Source: Catalinimonas alkaloidigena
Lineage (GTDB): Bacteria > Bacteroidota > Bacteroidia > Cytophagales > Cyclobacteriaceae
DNA length: 64,000 bases
Direction of reading: 5' to 3'
Assembly (NCBI RefSeq): GCF_029504655.1
Contig: NZ_JAQFIL010000001.1
Location: 4,469,001-4,533,000, forward strand
Part shown: one piece after another, positions 36,701 to 45,941 of the stretch
How positions within the stretch are numbered: the stretch's first letter is position 1
How the letters are laid out: every line of letters starts with the position of its first letter
The notes under the pieces: generated by a model
The model's database searches: none
Told to the model about the DNA's origin: nothing
What the model saw: only the letters and a program-made list of their open reading frames with translations
Made by a program: the position numbers and the translations under genes

Positions 36701-37399
36701 TTACAAGAACATTCCTCCTGATGCTTCCAGTCGCTGCGCGTTGATCCAGCGGGCGTTTTCAGTACATAAGAAGGCGACTATACTACCTATATCATCTGGC
36801 AGGCCGACTCTTCCCAGGGCAGTTTGTTGTGCAATATCCTCCTTGATCTGTGGATTGGTGGCAAAAGCCGGTGCGGTAAAATCTGTTTCAATGGCCCCTG
36901 GTGCTACGGTATTGGCGGTGATACCTCGTCTCCCCAGTTCTTTTGCCAGATAACGGGTAAATACCTCTATCGCTCCTTTCATTGAAGCATAAGCAGCATT
37001 GCCCGGCAGGGTAGCGGGTGGTGCGGTTTCTGCAAGCAGAAAAGGAAACTCTTCAAAGATATCAGCATGTACCTGTTCTTTCAAAAATGCTTCGGTAAGG
37101 GTAATGATGTAGGCTTCATGCAACGCCTGCATCTCAAACGCTTTGATGTGGCCCGGACTGGTAAAATAGATCGTAGCCGGAACCGTAGGAAAAACATGTT
37201 CATCTGTCGTATAAGTACCTCTTCCGTCCTTGACAAAAACAAATGAATAGTACTCTGTCCGAAACTTAGGAGATTTGAAAGGTAATTCTGAGTGGATATC
37301 AGGGAGAAAATGAATCGTAAAATCTACCTCCTGCTCTATTGGCAAGTTCAGTGCCCTATAGAGGTCAGAAAGAGTATGGTATACGATCAATTCTCCCAT
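36701..37399 (-). CDS. Chimeric ORF: AraC N-terminal sensor half joined to SDR C-terminal half
   Basis: 232 residues from the ATG at 37399. Residues about 1-125 look like the cupin-type N-terminal domain of an AraC regulator ('FKSPKFRTEYYSFVFVKDGR', 'PATIYFTSPGHIKAFEMQ', 'FEEFPFLLAETAPP'). From about residue 130 the sequence is the second half of a short-chain dehydrogenase, starting one step before its catalytic YxxxK ('LPGNAAYASMKGAIEVFTRY') and running through 'GITANTVAPGAIETDF' to 'INAQRLEASGGMFL'. Missing are the AraC DNA-binding domain and the SDR cofactor half (TGxxxGxG, NNAG). An in-frame deletion between two adjacent genes explains this best. It should be non-functional as either protein. 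It lies 11 bp downstream of the Gfo/Idh/MocA gene. Confidence 0.78.
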   Translation of the reverse strand: MGELIVYHTLSDLYRALNLPIEQEVDFTIHFLPDIHSELPFKSPKFRTEYYSFVFVKDGRGTYTTDEHVFPTVPATIYFTSPGHIKAFEMQALHEAYIITLTEAFLKEQVHADIFEEFPFLLAETAPPATLPGNAAYASMKGAIEVFTRYLAKELGRRGITANTVAPGAIETDFTAPAFATNPQIKEDIAQQTALGRVGLPDDIGSIVAFLCTENARWINAQRLEASGGMFL

Positions 37400-37410
37400 C
37401 TGTAGTTTGT

Positions 37411-38832
37411 TTAAGCCATTTCCCAACCCTGACGCACGGGCTCTTTGATAAACTGATCGGCTTCGGGTAAGCCTTTGGCTTTCATCTGCTCATAATCCCA
37501 GTCAATTTTCTTGCCGCCCATCCGTAAGGAAAGTACACCGAGCAAGGTAATCTCTGTCAGTCGGGCACCATACTCAAAATTAGCGCTGGAAGGATCTCCC
37601 CCTTTGATCGCGTCAACCCAATCTCTAAAGTGACCATTGGAACGGGGTATTGTTTGCCTGGGTGGCTTAACAGCATCACGTAAGCTCTCAGGATAAATTT
37701 CAGGAGCACGGTTGCCTCCATCATTCATGATAATGCCTTTCTCTCCTACAAACATAGAAGCACGACGTCCATATTCATAGCCTTTGGGTAGGGCTTCGTG
37801 CAGCTCAGGCCGTAAGCCACCGGAATACCAGTGCAGCTTAAGCGCTGACTGATCTCCCTGCTTTTTAAAATCATAATAGCCGATCTCACCATAAGGCGCT
37901 ATGTTCTCATCACTATAGCCTGCCGGAAATATCTGCACACTCTCCGGAGCCTTGAGGTTAAAGGCCCAGGTAGCAGCATCCATATCGTGGCAGCCAAAAT
38001 CACCCAAAGCGCCGCAGCCATACATCCAGAAGTCTCTCCAGCTCACCGGCACATATTCTTCCTGAAAATCCTGCTCTTTACGGGGGCCCTGCCACAGTTT
38101 CCAGTCAAAGCCGACGGGCAGGTTGGGATTTCCCTGAGGTAGCCCTTGCAGGCCGGGATTCCATCTGCCTGCCGGTACCCAGGCATGGGCTTCTCTTACT
38201 TTGCCGATGACTCCGGCTCGCAGATATTCTACGGTCTGGCGAATACCATCCGCACTATGGCCGCTATTGCCCATCTGCGTAGCCAGACCGCTTTCTCTAG
38301 CTAAGCCCTGTACCTGGCGCGCTTCCCAGATGTTATGCGTAAGCGGCTTCTCACAGTACACATGCTTTCCAGCCTGTAAGCCTAGCGAAGTGATGTAGGC
38401 ATGAGAATGGTCAGGCGTAGAGCAGACAATCGCATCCAGGGCTGTTTCTTTTTCCAGCATCTCCCGGAAGTCCAGGTACTCAGCTACCTTGAAGTTGGGT
38501 GTTTTGGCTGCGTAATGTTCTTCTACCAAATCCATCACCGGTCCCCGGCCCGCTTCTGAGCGATAGTAGAAGTCGGCCAGGTTCCAGTAGTAAGCCGGAT
38601 CGGCAATAGCCGTCACCTGCACATCATCCAGTTTCAAAAAGGCTTCGGTGTTTTTTCTGCCTTTACCTCCTGCACCTATAATTCCAATATTGACCTTATC
38701 GCTGGGTGGTACAAAGCCTTTACCTCCCAGTACATGGCGGGGCATGATCATAAACCCTGTAGCTGAAAGGGCAGCCCCTTTTACAAAATTGCGTCGGTTT
38801 ACTGTTTTCTGCTTACTGCTGTCTTGATTCAT
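37411..38832 (-). CDS. Tat-exported Gfo/Idh/MocA oxidoreductase
   Basis: 473 residues. A twin-arginine leader ('NRRNFVKGAALSATGFMIMP') precedes the Rossmann start 'KVNIGIIGAGGKGRKN'. 'YCEKPLTHNIWEARQV' is the EKP motif of the family, and 'WRDFWMYGCGALGDFGCHDM' is typical of Bacteroidota glycoside-related members, with 'GCHDMD' in the active site. These NAD(P)-dependent proteins act on sugars or act in redox-type glycoside cleavage. It is folded in the cytosol and exported. The chimeric AraC/SDR frame starts just after it. Confidence 0.85.
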   Translation of the reverse strand: MNQDSSKQKTVNRRNFVKGAALSATGFMIMPRHVLGGKGFVPPSDKVNIGIIGAGGKGRKNTEAFLKLDDVQVTAIADPAYYWNLADFYYRSEAGRGPVMDLVEEHYAAKTPNFKVAEYLDFREMLEKETALDAIVCSTPDHSHAYITSLGLQAGKHVYCEKPLTHNIWEARQVQGLARESGLATQMGNSGHSADGIRQTVEYLRAGVIGKVREAHAWVPAGRWNPGLQGLPQGNPNLPVGFDWKLWQGPRKEQDFQEEYVPVSWRDFWMYGCGALGDFGCHDMDAATWAFNLKAPESVQIFPAGYSDENIAPYGEIGYYDFKKQGDQSALKLHWYSGGLRPELHEALPKGYEYGRRASMFVGEKGIIMNDGGNRAPEIYPESLRDAVKPPRQTIPRSNGHFRDWVDAIKGGDPSSANFEYGARLTEITLLGVLSLRMGGKKIDWDYEQMKAKGLPEADQFIKEPVRQGWEMA

Positions 38833-38961
38833 CAGATATGAGTTACTTGTTAGGTATTAAAATGATTATGGTTGAGCCATAAACCACCCAAGATAAGCAG
38901 ATTATTTTATTTTGGCAGAAGACAGGAAATTATGCTCTTCATCAGCAGCACAAGTATTTAG

Positions 38962-39990
38962 CTATGCTTCAACTTTTACCACCACTTTACCGATGGATTT
39001 ACCGCGCTGGAAAAGCCGGATGGCCTCAAGCATCTCTTCAAAGTTGTAGACATGCCCTACATGCTGGGGCTTGAGCTGTAGCGATTGTAACCCACTGAGC
39101 ATTTCGTGCATCATATCCGTTTGTTCGTATAGATAGATCAGGTTGAAGCCCATGATGGACTTGTTCTGGGTGGGCAAACTCATGGGGTCAATCTTTGGCC
39201 GCCTGAGGTATTTCCAGATAAGCCGGGGATAGTTGGGGCTGGAACCATGACTGGTAAAACTGGCTGAACCGTAGGAGACCATACGTCCCATGGGAGCCAT
39301 CGCCTGCCATCCCTGTTTAAGGACTTTACCACCTATGCATTCCATGATCAGGTTTAGCGGTCGTTCGCCTAAGGCGCTTAGCAGTTTTTCATAAAAATCA
39401 TCGTCGCGCAGAATGATGTCATCATACGCTTCCTGCTTCCGCAGAAAGTCTACCTTATTCGTTTGGCTTACCGTACCAATGGTATAGGCATCGTATTTTT
39501 TGCAGATGCGATTGGCCAGAATCCCTACGCCACCCGCTGCGCTGTGGATGAGAACGGTCATGCCTTTTTGTAAGTTACCCAGTTCTTTGAGCGCATAATA
39601 GGCAGTAAGGCCCTGCACCAGAAAGCCTGCGCCCTGCTCAAAGCTCCAGCCTACAGGAAGCGGAATCACATAACGATGGTGGATGTTGATATGCGAAACA
39701 TAGCCTCCAAACTTGGTAGCGCCCATGACTTTATCACCAACTTTCCACTCCCCCACCTCATCACCTACCGCTATGACCTCACCGGAAAACTCCAGTCCCG
39801 GAATGAACTTACCCTTGGGAGCCGCTTTGTACAGCCCCTGCATGGCGAAAACATCGGCGAAGTTGAGGCCTATCGCCTTCACTTGCACACATACTTCGTG
39901 GGCCTGAGGATCAGGGAGTGCTTCAGTTTGTAATTTCAGATTTTTGATAGAGCCTGGTTTCGGCATGCTGTATACCCGGCGCTGGCGCAT
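38962..39990 (-). CDS. Quinone-oxidoreductase-like MDR protein (VAT-1 type)
   Basis: 342 residues. 'LNFADVFAMQGLYKAAPKG' and 'FIPGLEFSGEVIAVGDEVGE' mark the GroES-like N-terminal domain of zinc-independent MDR enzymes. 'VLIHSAAGGVGILANRIC' is the NADPH-binding Rossmann motif. 'NLIMECIGGKVLKQGWQAM' and the C-terminal 'IRLFQRGKSIGKVVVKV' complete the fold. No zinc ligands are seen, as in VAT-1/zeta-crystallin-like quinone or enone reductases. It is cytosolic; substrate unknown. Confidence 0.84.
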   Translation of the reverse strand: MRQRRVYSMPKPGSIKNLKLQTEALPDPQAHEVCVQVKAIGLNFADVFAMQGLYKAAPKGKFIPGLEFSGEVIAVGDEVGEWKVGDKVMGATKFGGYVSHINIHHRYVIPLPVGWSFEQGAGFLVQGLTAYYALKELGNLQKGMTVLIHSAAGGVGILANRICKKYDAYTIGTVSQTNKVDFLRKQEAYDDIILRDDDFYEKLLSALGERPLNLIMECIGGKVLKQGWQAMAPMGRMVSYGSASFTSHGSSPNYPRLIWKYLRRPKIDPMSLPTQNKSIMGFNLIYLYEQTDMMHEMLSGLQSLQLKPQHVGHVYNFEEMLEAIRLFQRGKSIGKVVVKVEA

Positions 39991-40117
39991 AAGTGATATG
40001 ATGGTTTGGTTTTAAATCTTTTTTAGCTGAATGAACATAAGATGTGCCCTCTTTTCTTTCAGGTCTACTCTCTAACATTCGGCAGAGAGCTGCAAAATAC
40101 GAAAGATAAATTTAAGC

Positions 40118-41033
40118 TTAAGAGAGATAATCAATTCCGGTGAGTTTTTCAGAAACTTCTCATAAGCGGGTTGCCTTTTGCCCGTTTTTGGAGTTTTGGT
40201 TGGAATCCACCACCACGGGTTTTCCCTTGCGCTGCTTTTTGCCATCCGGTCCCAGGTACTCACCACCTTTCAGCTTATCATCTAAAGCTGTCCGTAAAGT
40301 TTGGTAACGCCCCTTCTGCGGCCGATTGGATAAATATCGGTGCCAAAACTTTGGCCATCAGATGTATAAACTTAGGAAGATTGCGAACAAGCTCCGTATC
40401 GGATATTCCCGGATGCGCAGCTAGCGAAATGGTAGAATGGCCCCTAGCCTTTAACCTGCGCTGCATTTCGTAGGCAAACATCAGGCAGGCGAGCTTGCTT
40501 TGTCCGTAAGCCTTACGGGAACTGTAACCTTCTTCAAAAGCCATATCGTCAAAGTAGATATCGCCCCAATTATGGGAAAGGCTGCTTAGGGTCACTATCC
40601 GTGTATTTTCTGCTGCCTCCAGTTTGGGAAGCAGGAGTCCGGCCAGGAGAAAATGGCCCAGATAATTGATGCCCATTTGCTGCTCAAAGCCATCCTCAGT
40701 GATTTGGTAGGGCGTCAGCATCACCCCGGCATTATTGACCAGCAGGTCAAGCTTCTCAAACTGTTGCTTAAATTTTTCGGCAAATGAACGTACCGATTTG
40801 AGGCTGGACAGGTCAAGTTCCATGATATGCAGGCTGGCCTGGGCATGGCTTTCTATGATTTTGTCTTTTGTTGCCTTAGCTTTCTCCCTATTACGGCAGG
40901 CCAGTACTACTTCCATTCCCCTTGCGGCCAGTGCTTTGGCAGTTTCAAAACCCAGCCCCACATTGGCCCCGGTAACCACTCCTATTTTACCTGCTTGCGA
41001 AGGCGTTTCTTCCAGTTTCCAGCCTGATGTCAT
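40118..41033 (-). pseudogene. Short-chain dehydrogenase with frameshifted, stop-containing 3' end
   Basis: The intact part (to a stop at 40278) has 'GVVTGANVGLGFETAKALAA', 'LVNNAGVMLTP', 'SSLSHNWGDIYFD' and 'AYGQSKLACLMFAYEM' (YxxxK), so cofactor and catalytic sites are present. At about 40300 one extra base in CCAAACT (CCAACT expected, giving 'ALPTLRTALDD') shifts the frame. The lost frame continues 'DKLKGGEYLGPDGKKQRKGK' and reaches a TGA at 40160-40162, where the family has Trp ('RLWEVSEKLTG'), then the natural stop at 40118-40120. A 251-residue truncated enzyme is still encoded. It resembles retinol-dehydrogenase/WWOX-type SDRs. Confidence 0.8.
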
Positions 41034-41099
41034 ATGATCTGTTTATACGTTGAACTATTTTTTATTATCTACTGAATTCCTCCCCTTCCCGGGACGAGC

Positions 41100-42410
41100 T
41101 TATCCTGCGCTCTCTCCTAACGCCTTATTCTTTCTCAAAGCAGTAATCTTCTTCAGGATTACGGAAAGAAGTAAACTGAACAATACAAAAGCAATGAATA
41201 AAATAAAACCGGGCTGAAGAGAGGTCTTATTGGTGGAAATACTAACCAATGCATCGGTCTCCACATTCATGATGGCAAGTTGATCCTCAAGTATCCCCTG
41301 AAATCCAACGTAGGACATAAAAATAGCGATGACATACACATCGGCCATGCTCCACTTTCCGGATTTGAAAGCAAAAAAATATATAACTTTGTTGTTCTTC
41401 CACTTCTCTTTTCCTGTAAGGTAAATCTGGGTAGCAAGCAACTTGGTAATGGGAAATACAATACTGAATACGAGGATCAGCAGCCCCACCAGAATGGAAT
41501 CATATTTTCCTGTTTCCAAAAGGATGACCACTACATCTACAATACTTTTGCTTTGAAAAAAAAGAATCTGATCATTAAAAGATATCTCTTCCCCTATCAG
41601 AAAAAAGCTTACCTCTTTAAAGCGGGCATCAATTTCAATCATGGGTGTGGTGAGTCCCGCTCCCAGCACGACCAAAGCCAACAACACTGAAATGATGAAG
41701 AAGGGCGTATGTACTGTTTTCTGATGCCTTAATAGCCACCACAGCATCAAATAGGTCAGAATAATTCCTATTACGACATAGGTAAAGAAGTAAGTTTCTT
41801 CCTGTAGCCTCTGAAGTGTAGCCTCGCTCCTGCGGTTAAACTCTTCCACACTCGCCACATTATTTTTAGCTAAAATTGTGTTTACCAGCAATGAATCATT
41901 GGCTTCAGCATAAGTGCTATCCGTATATTCCTGAACTTTGGTTCTGACCAGATATTTAAGCGCTTCCTTATTATCAGGCGCTTGTATTTCATTGGTAAGG
42001 GTCTGGGAAAAGGTAGGTACCAGGGCTTCTATTTTGTCTTTGTTCACAAAAGTATTGACCGCAAACTTCGTAAGCTTACCTTTAAAAGTTTTCTGTTTCT
42101 GCTCCAGCAAACTATCTGCCTTATTGACGACAGCATACAGCATCTGATCAATGGCATACTTCAGGGTGTCTTCCTGCGCAGGGGTCAGCTCAAAATCACT
42201 GATCCTGTTCATAGCGATCTTGGTCAGATGATCGCTCCACACATTGATAGAAAGCAGACCGTAGCTTATGCTGTTGACCTCACTGTAATCAAATTTGATT
42301 TCTGCTCTTTTGGAGGAAAGGTTATAGATATTGAAGGTACACCATCCGGCCGCAAGCAGCAGAGCACCGGAAAAAAATATGGTGAGCGCGCGTTGTAAAA
42401 ATTTGTTCAT
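41100..42410 (-). CDS. PqiA-like integral membrane protein
   Basis: 436 residues. A first membrane segment (about 10-28) is followed by a long periplasmic helical part (about 30-195, 'AIDQMLYAVVNKADSLLEQK'), then several membrane segments. In the second half the paraquat-inducible protein A signature is seen ('SIVDVVVILLETGKYDSILV', 'IVFPITKLLATQIYL', 'SGKWSMADVYVIAIFMSYVG'). PqiA proteins work with MCE-domain proteins in envelope lipid transport, but no MCE gene is adjacent. The extra N-terminal part makes it longer than a single PqiA domain. Confidence 0.75.
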   Translation of the reverse strand: MNKFLQRALTIFFSGALLLAAGWCTFNIYNLSSKRAEIKFDYSEVNSISYGLLSINVWSDHLTKIAMNRISDFELTPAQEDTLKYAIDQMLYAVVNKADSLLEQKQKTFKGKLTKFAVNTFVNKDKIEALVPTFSQTLTNEIQAPDNKEALKYLVRTKVQEYTDSTYAEANDSLLVNTILAKNNVASVEEFNRRSEATLQRLQEETYFFTYVVIGIILTYLMLWWLLRHQKTVHTPFFIISVLLALVVLGAGLTTPMIEIDARFKEVSFFLIGEEISFNDQILFFQSKSIVDVVVILLETGKYDSILVGLLILVFSIVFPITKLLATQIYLTGKEKWKNNKVIYFFAFKSGKWSMADVYVIAIFMSYVGFQGILEDQLAIMNVETDALVSISTNKTSLQPGFILFIAFVLFSLLLSVILKKITALRKNKALGESAG

Positions 42411-42959
42411 AAAGTAAAATTAGATTCATGTAGAATACCCACATACGCCAAATTGTTTAAGCTAAGTATAACGCTTGCTGAAGTTGACGTCTATGTATCA
42501 AGTCTACATTATACAAAACCTTGAAATAGAGGCACATACATTTCCTTAGCAATATCAGAAGAGGGAATGCTTAACGCTACTACTTTTACATCCTCTACGT
42601 TGACGGTATAGTATAACTTTCCTGTTATTCTTTTGAGGATGCGGGGCTGAAATTATATCGTCGCCTCAAAATTTCCCGAAACTGATCTTTTTCAGGAGAC
42701 CATTGTATTACAAATACCTGAGCTCGTAGCTGTGGCTACTCCTCTAAATGCAGACGAGCGGCTTTCGTGTTTTGTGGTACGTCAAAGATGATACGGACGG
42801 ACTGCCTGCTTCTGAAGCGCTCCACCTGGAACTGCTGTTAATTGTCAAAGCTACTTCAGTAGGGTAAACTTCTTGATAAAGTGATTTCTACTTGCGCCAG
42901 TTGCTTTAGGTCCAGCTACTTACTATCAGCAGGATAAATGAAATGAGGAAGCTTCATAT
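42411..42959. other. Intergenic region with degraded coding traces (minus strand)
   Basis: Minus-strand frames show short protein-like runs broken by stops: 'RSRQSVRIIFDVPQNTKAAR' (around 42760), 'VFVIQWSPEKDQFREILRRR' (around 42700) and 'GKLYYTVNVEDVKVVALSIP' (around 42600). They could be pieces of one decayed gene about 130 codons long, family not recognised. Nothing else is visible. Confidence 0.35.
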
Positions 42960-44330
42960 TTACTTTCCGATACAGAACTTGCTAAATATATTTCCCAGCA
43001 GATCATCGGTAGTGATTTCACCGGTGATTTCACCAAGGTGTTGTAAGGCATGGCGAATATCCTGGGCCAGAAAGTCATGGGTAATTTCATTGGCTAAGCC
43101 ATTAAGCACATCCTGTAACGATTCGCGGGTCTGCAGTAGACTTTGGTAGTGGCGTACATTGGTCACAATAGTCCCGCTGGTCTTGAGTTTGTCCAGGTCT
43201 ACGAAATCAGTGATCATCTTTTTCAGCCCTTCCAGGTTTTCTTTCCGTTCCGCTGAGATAAAAACAACATCTTCAATTTTTTGAACAGCTTCCAGCAGTT
43301 CCGGCCGGGCTTTGTCCACCTTATTACCCACCTTGATAAATGGAATACCCTGGTTCTCCAGCTGATTGATTGCCCGATATACATCCTGAATGTTATCATG
43401 CTCCAGATCAAAAAGATAAATGATAAGCGAAGCTTTCTGCATCTTCTCATAAGTACGCTTCACGCCTATAGCTTCTACCTTGTCGGTAGTTTCACGTAAG
43501 CCCGCAGTGTCGATGAAGCGGAAACCAATTCCTCCGATATTAATCTCATCTTCAATAAAGTCGCGGGTCGTGCCGGGTATGTCGGAGACTATGGCTTTTT
43601 CTTCGTTGAGTAGGGCATTGAGCAAAGTAGATTTTCCGGCATTGGGCTTACCGGCAATCACTGTAGGCACACCATTTTTGATCACATTGCCCAGGTCAAA
43701 ACTATCAATTAGCAGATTGATCATGCGTAAAATTTCGTTGATCAGGTTTTCCAGTTGCTCGCGATCCGCGAATTCCACATCTTCTTCTACAAAGTCCAGT
43801 TCCAGTTCTATCATAGACGCAAAGTGTACAAGCTGCGCCCTAAGGCCTTTAATTTCTTCTGAAAAGCCGCCCCGCATCTGATTGAGGGCTGCTTTGTGAG
43901 AAGCTTCAGAATCAGACGATATCAAATCAGCTACCGCTTCAGCTTGGGCCAGGTCAAACTGACCGTTCATGAAAGCACGCTTGGTAAACTCACCGGCCTG
44001 AGCCAGCCTCGCCCCTTTTTTCAGTAATAGTTGAATGATCTTGCGGACAATGTAAGGGGAACCGTGGCAGGAAATTTCTACCACATTTTCTTTGGTAAAA
44101 GAGTGAGGAGCCTTAAATAATGAAACCACAACTTCATCTAAAATCTCTTTTCCATCTCGTATGGTACCAAAGTGAAGGGTATGGGAAGCTTGCGATTCCA
44201 GGTCTTTCCCCTTAAAAACCTGATTAGTGATCTGAATGGCATTTTTTCCCGATAGTCGAATGACAGCTATAGCTCCTATACCCTCAGGTGTAGAAAGCGC
44301 TACGATGGTATCTTCTACGCTATATTGCAT
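42960..44330 (-). CDS. mnmE: tRNA modification GTPase MnmE
   Basis: 456 residues from the ATG at 44330 ('[20 protein letters not shown]'). The longer frame adds 17 unlike residues and overlaps the promoter. The N-terminal folate-binding domain, helical domain and an inserted G domain are clear: G1 '[15 protein letters not shown]', G3 'DTAGLRET', G4 'NKVDKA'. The C-terminus ends 'SKFCIGK', the conserved C-I/F-G-K with the catalytic Cys. With MnmG it makes the cmnm5U34 modification in certain tRNAs. A Bacteroidota promoter is visible upstream. Confidence 0.97.
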   Translation of the reverse strand: MQYSVEDTIVALSTPEGIGAIAVIRLSGKNAIQITNQVFKGKDLESQASHTLHFGTIRDGKEILDEVVVSLFKAPHSFTKENVVEISCHGSPYIVRKIIQLLLKKGARLAQAGEFTKRAFMNGQFDLAQAEAVADLISSDSEASHKAALNQMRGGFSEEIKGLRAQLVHFASMIELELDFVEEDVEFADREQLENLINEILRMINLLIDSFDLGNVIKNGVPTVIAGKPNAGKSTLLNALLNEEKAIVSDIPGTTRDFIEDEINIGGIGFRFIDTAGLRETTDKVEAIGVKRTYEKMQKASLIIYLFDLEHDNIQDVYRAINQLENQGIPFIKVGNKVDKARPELLEAVQKIEDVVFISAERKENLEGLKKMITDFVDLDKLKTSGTIVTNVRHYQSLLQTRESLQDVLNGLANEITHDFLAQDIRHALQHLGEITGEITTDDLLGNIFSKFCIGK

Positions 44331-44358
44331 AAAAAAGTCAGTTATCTGTTCTCTTTTG

Positions 44359-44386
44359 CAAAGGTACAGGATAACTGACAATCCAA
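44359..44386 (-). promoter_or_regulatory. mnmE promoter
   Basis: On the minus strand TTG (44384-44386) is followed after 17 bp by TACCTTTG (44359-44366), a perfect TAnnTTTG element of the Bacteroidota primary sigma factor, 28 bp upstream of the mnmE start codon. Confidence 0.65.
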
Positions 44387-44402
44387 AATTTTATGGCAGC
44401 GT

Positions 44403-44882
44403 TTATTTTCCTGCTGGCTCTGCCTGATTAAATGATTCCAGCATTTTCAGGAATTCATCCGCCTGGCGATAACCACTCACCGGCTGGAATTTAGAGAAAT
44501 CTTCAGCGAAAAACACAACGGTTGGGTAGCCACTTACTCTCAGGGCTTTGGTAAACTGGGGATTGGTAAACTCCTGGCCTTTAAAGGCAAAGCTCTTATT
44601 GGCTTCAGCGTCAAACTTAACCGCATAGAAATTTTCATTCACATACTCCACTACCTTTTCATCGGCAAAAGTGGTCTTATCCATTTTTTTGCACCATCCG
44701 CACCAATCCGTATACACATCCATGATGACCTTTTTTGGATTTTCTTTAGAAAGTTCTTGCGCTTCCTCTATCGTTACCCAATTGATTCCTTTAGTTGGTT
44801 TGCTTTCTTTAGGAGGTTCAGTAAATGAAGAAACTAAAAAGAGTAATCCCAAAGAAAGTACGCTAAGCATTAATTTATTCAT
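44403..44882 (-). CDS. Thioredoxin-fold protein (periplasmic)
   Basis: 159 residues with a signal peptide-like start ('LSVLSLGLLFLVSSF'). 'VYTDWCGWCKKMDKTTF' gives the redox pair C61/C64 as C-G-W-C, and 'VSGYPTVVFFAED' holds the cis-Pro. This C-G-W-C/DUF255-type thioredoxin is common in Bacteroidota and probably reduces or forms disulfides in the periplasm. It lies just upstream of mnmE on the same strand, but the mnmE promoter sits between them. Confidence 0.85.
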   Translation of the reverse strand: MNKLMLSVLSLGLLFLVSSFTEPPKESKPTKGINWVTIEEAQELSKENPKKVIMDVYTDWCGWCKKMDKTTFADEKVVEYVNENFYAVKFDAEANKSFAFKGQEFTNPQFTKALRVSGYPTVVFFAEDFSKFQPVSGYRQADEFLKMLESFNQAEPAGK

Positions 44883-44991
44883 AAGTGTGTTGTTTTCTTT
44901 ATTTGCAAACGCACTAATTATACAAAAGATTCTCTATAATTCTGACAAAGATTAAGCCAGATGTCTTTTTGCTGAGCCGCTTGCAACATTT

Positions 44992-45423
44992 CTATGCATA
45001 TTGCTGTAGAAGTTTTTCGTAGGGGGCTACGTTTTCCACCGATCTTAACAACATTTTTTTTTCTGAATAGCTGAGTAATTCCGAAGATCGCAGCATAATT
45101 TGCGGCAAATACTGACTGATCAGTGGAATGCTAGCACCATATACTACCTCTGCGATTCCTGCGAATAAGGCCGCGGCCGTACACATGGGGCATGGCTCAC
45201 AGGTGGTATAGAGTATGGCATCCTTAAGTTTGCTTGCCCCGATCTTTTGACTGGCCTCCCTAATTGCATTCACCTCCGCGTGTGCAGTAGGGGCTTTACT
45301 TTGACTCACCGTATTAAACACTGCCGCCAATACCTTATTCTGCTGTACAATGACTGCCCCGAAGGGAGTTTTTCCCTCATGGGCTCTGTCAATGGCCAGT
45401 TGTAAGTAGTCTTCTTCTTGCAT
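44992..45423 (-). CDS. Nucleoside deaminase (CMP/dCMP deaminase fold)
   Basis: 143 residues. 'APTAHAEVNAIREA' has the zinc-binding H48 and catalytic E50, and 'CEPCPMCTAAALFAGI' has zinc ligands C78 and C81. The whole is of guanine-deaminase/tRNA-adenosine-deaminase size. The C-terminal part ('LSYSEKKMLLRSVENVAPYE') fits free-base deaminases such as GuaD better than TadA. It acts in the cytosol in base salvage. Substrate not certain. Confidence 0.83.
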   Translation of the reverse strand: MQEEDYLQLAIDRAHEGKTPFGAVIVQQNKVLAAVFNTVSQSKAPTAHAEVNAIREASQKIGASKLKDAILYTTCEPCPMCTAAALFAGIAEVVYGASIPLISQYLPQIMLRSSELLSYSEKKMLLRSVENVAPYEKLLQQYA

Positions 45424-45479
45424 AAGCTGAGTGCAGTGGGTTAAGAAATGCTTGTGACGATAAGCTTATGATACTAAAT

Positions 45480-45836
45480 TTAGTTATCAGGATTTTGGCT
45501 CGCTTTCTTCTGCTCCTCTTCCACATGCTTCACCAGCTTGTCGCAGAGCTCATTGATCTCATCAGACATATACGTGTCACCCGTGGCGGAAAGAATAGTC
45601 TGAGCGATACCGCCTATGGTATCTATAGAAAAACGCTTCATCTCGTCAACAGGCATCTCCTTAGTCCACAAATCTATTCTGAGCGTATTTTTTTGCAGAT
45701 GGTCCCAAATGGAAAGGCTGATCGCATTGGAAGCGGAATCCGCGCCATCGTCTTTATCGGTGGCATCCCAAAAGATTTTTTCAGGCACATTATCGTCATC
45801 CAGATGTATGGTCAGGTTGATTTCTGACTTTTTCAT
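45480..45836 (-). CDS. gldC: Gliding motility protein GldC
   Basis: 118 residues, acidic. 'MKKSEINLTIHLDDDNVPEK' and 'WDATDKDDGADSASNAISLS' followed by 'WDHLQKNTLRIDLWTKEMPV' are characteristic of GldC. Family length is about 110 residues. GldC is a cytosolic accessory of Bacteroidota gliding, encoded near gldB in Flavobacterium; no other gld gene is seen here. It supports the organism call. Confidence 0.92.
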   Translation of the reverse strand: MKKSEINLTIHLDDDNVPEKIFWDATDKDDGADSASNAISLSIWDHLQKNTLRIDLWTKEMPVDEMKRFSIDTIGGIAQTILSATGDTYMSDEINELCDKLVKHVEEEQKKASQNPDN

Positions 45837-45941
45837 AATTATTTGGTTTTCTTTTCAAAATATGCAGGCAAAGTTAGGCAAAGAAATGAGTATAGAGCAA
45901 TTTGCCCGATGATACTTTTAGCCACCATACTAGCCATTGGC

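Noticed and set aside
40072..40266. 64-codon minus-strand ORF after the SDR
   Set aside because: It is the wrong frame of the SDR's own 3' end; the correct frame reads as the lost SDR tail.
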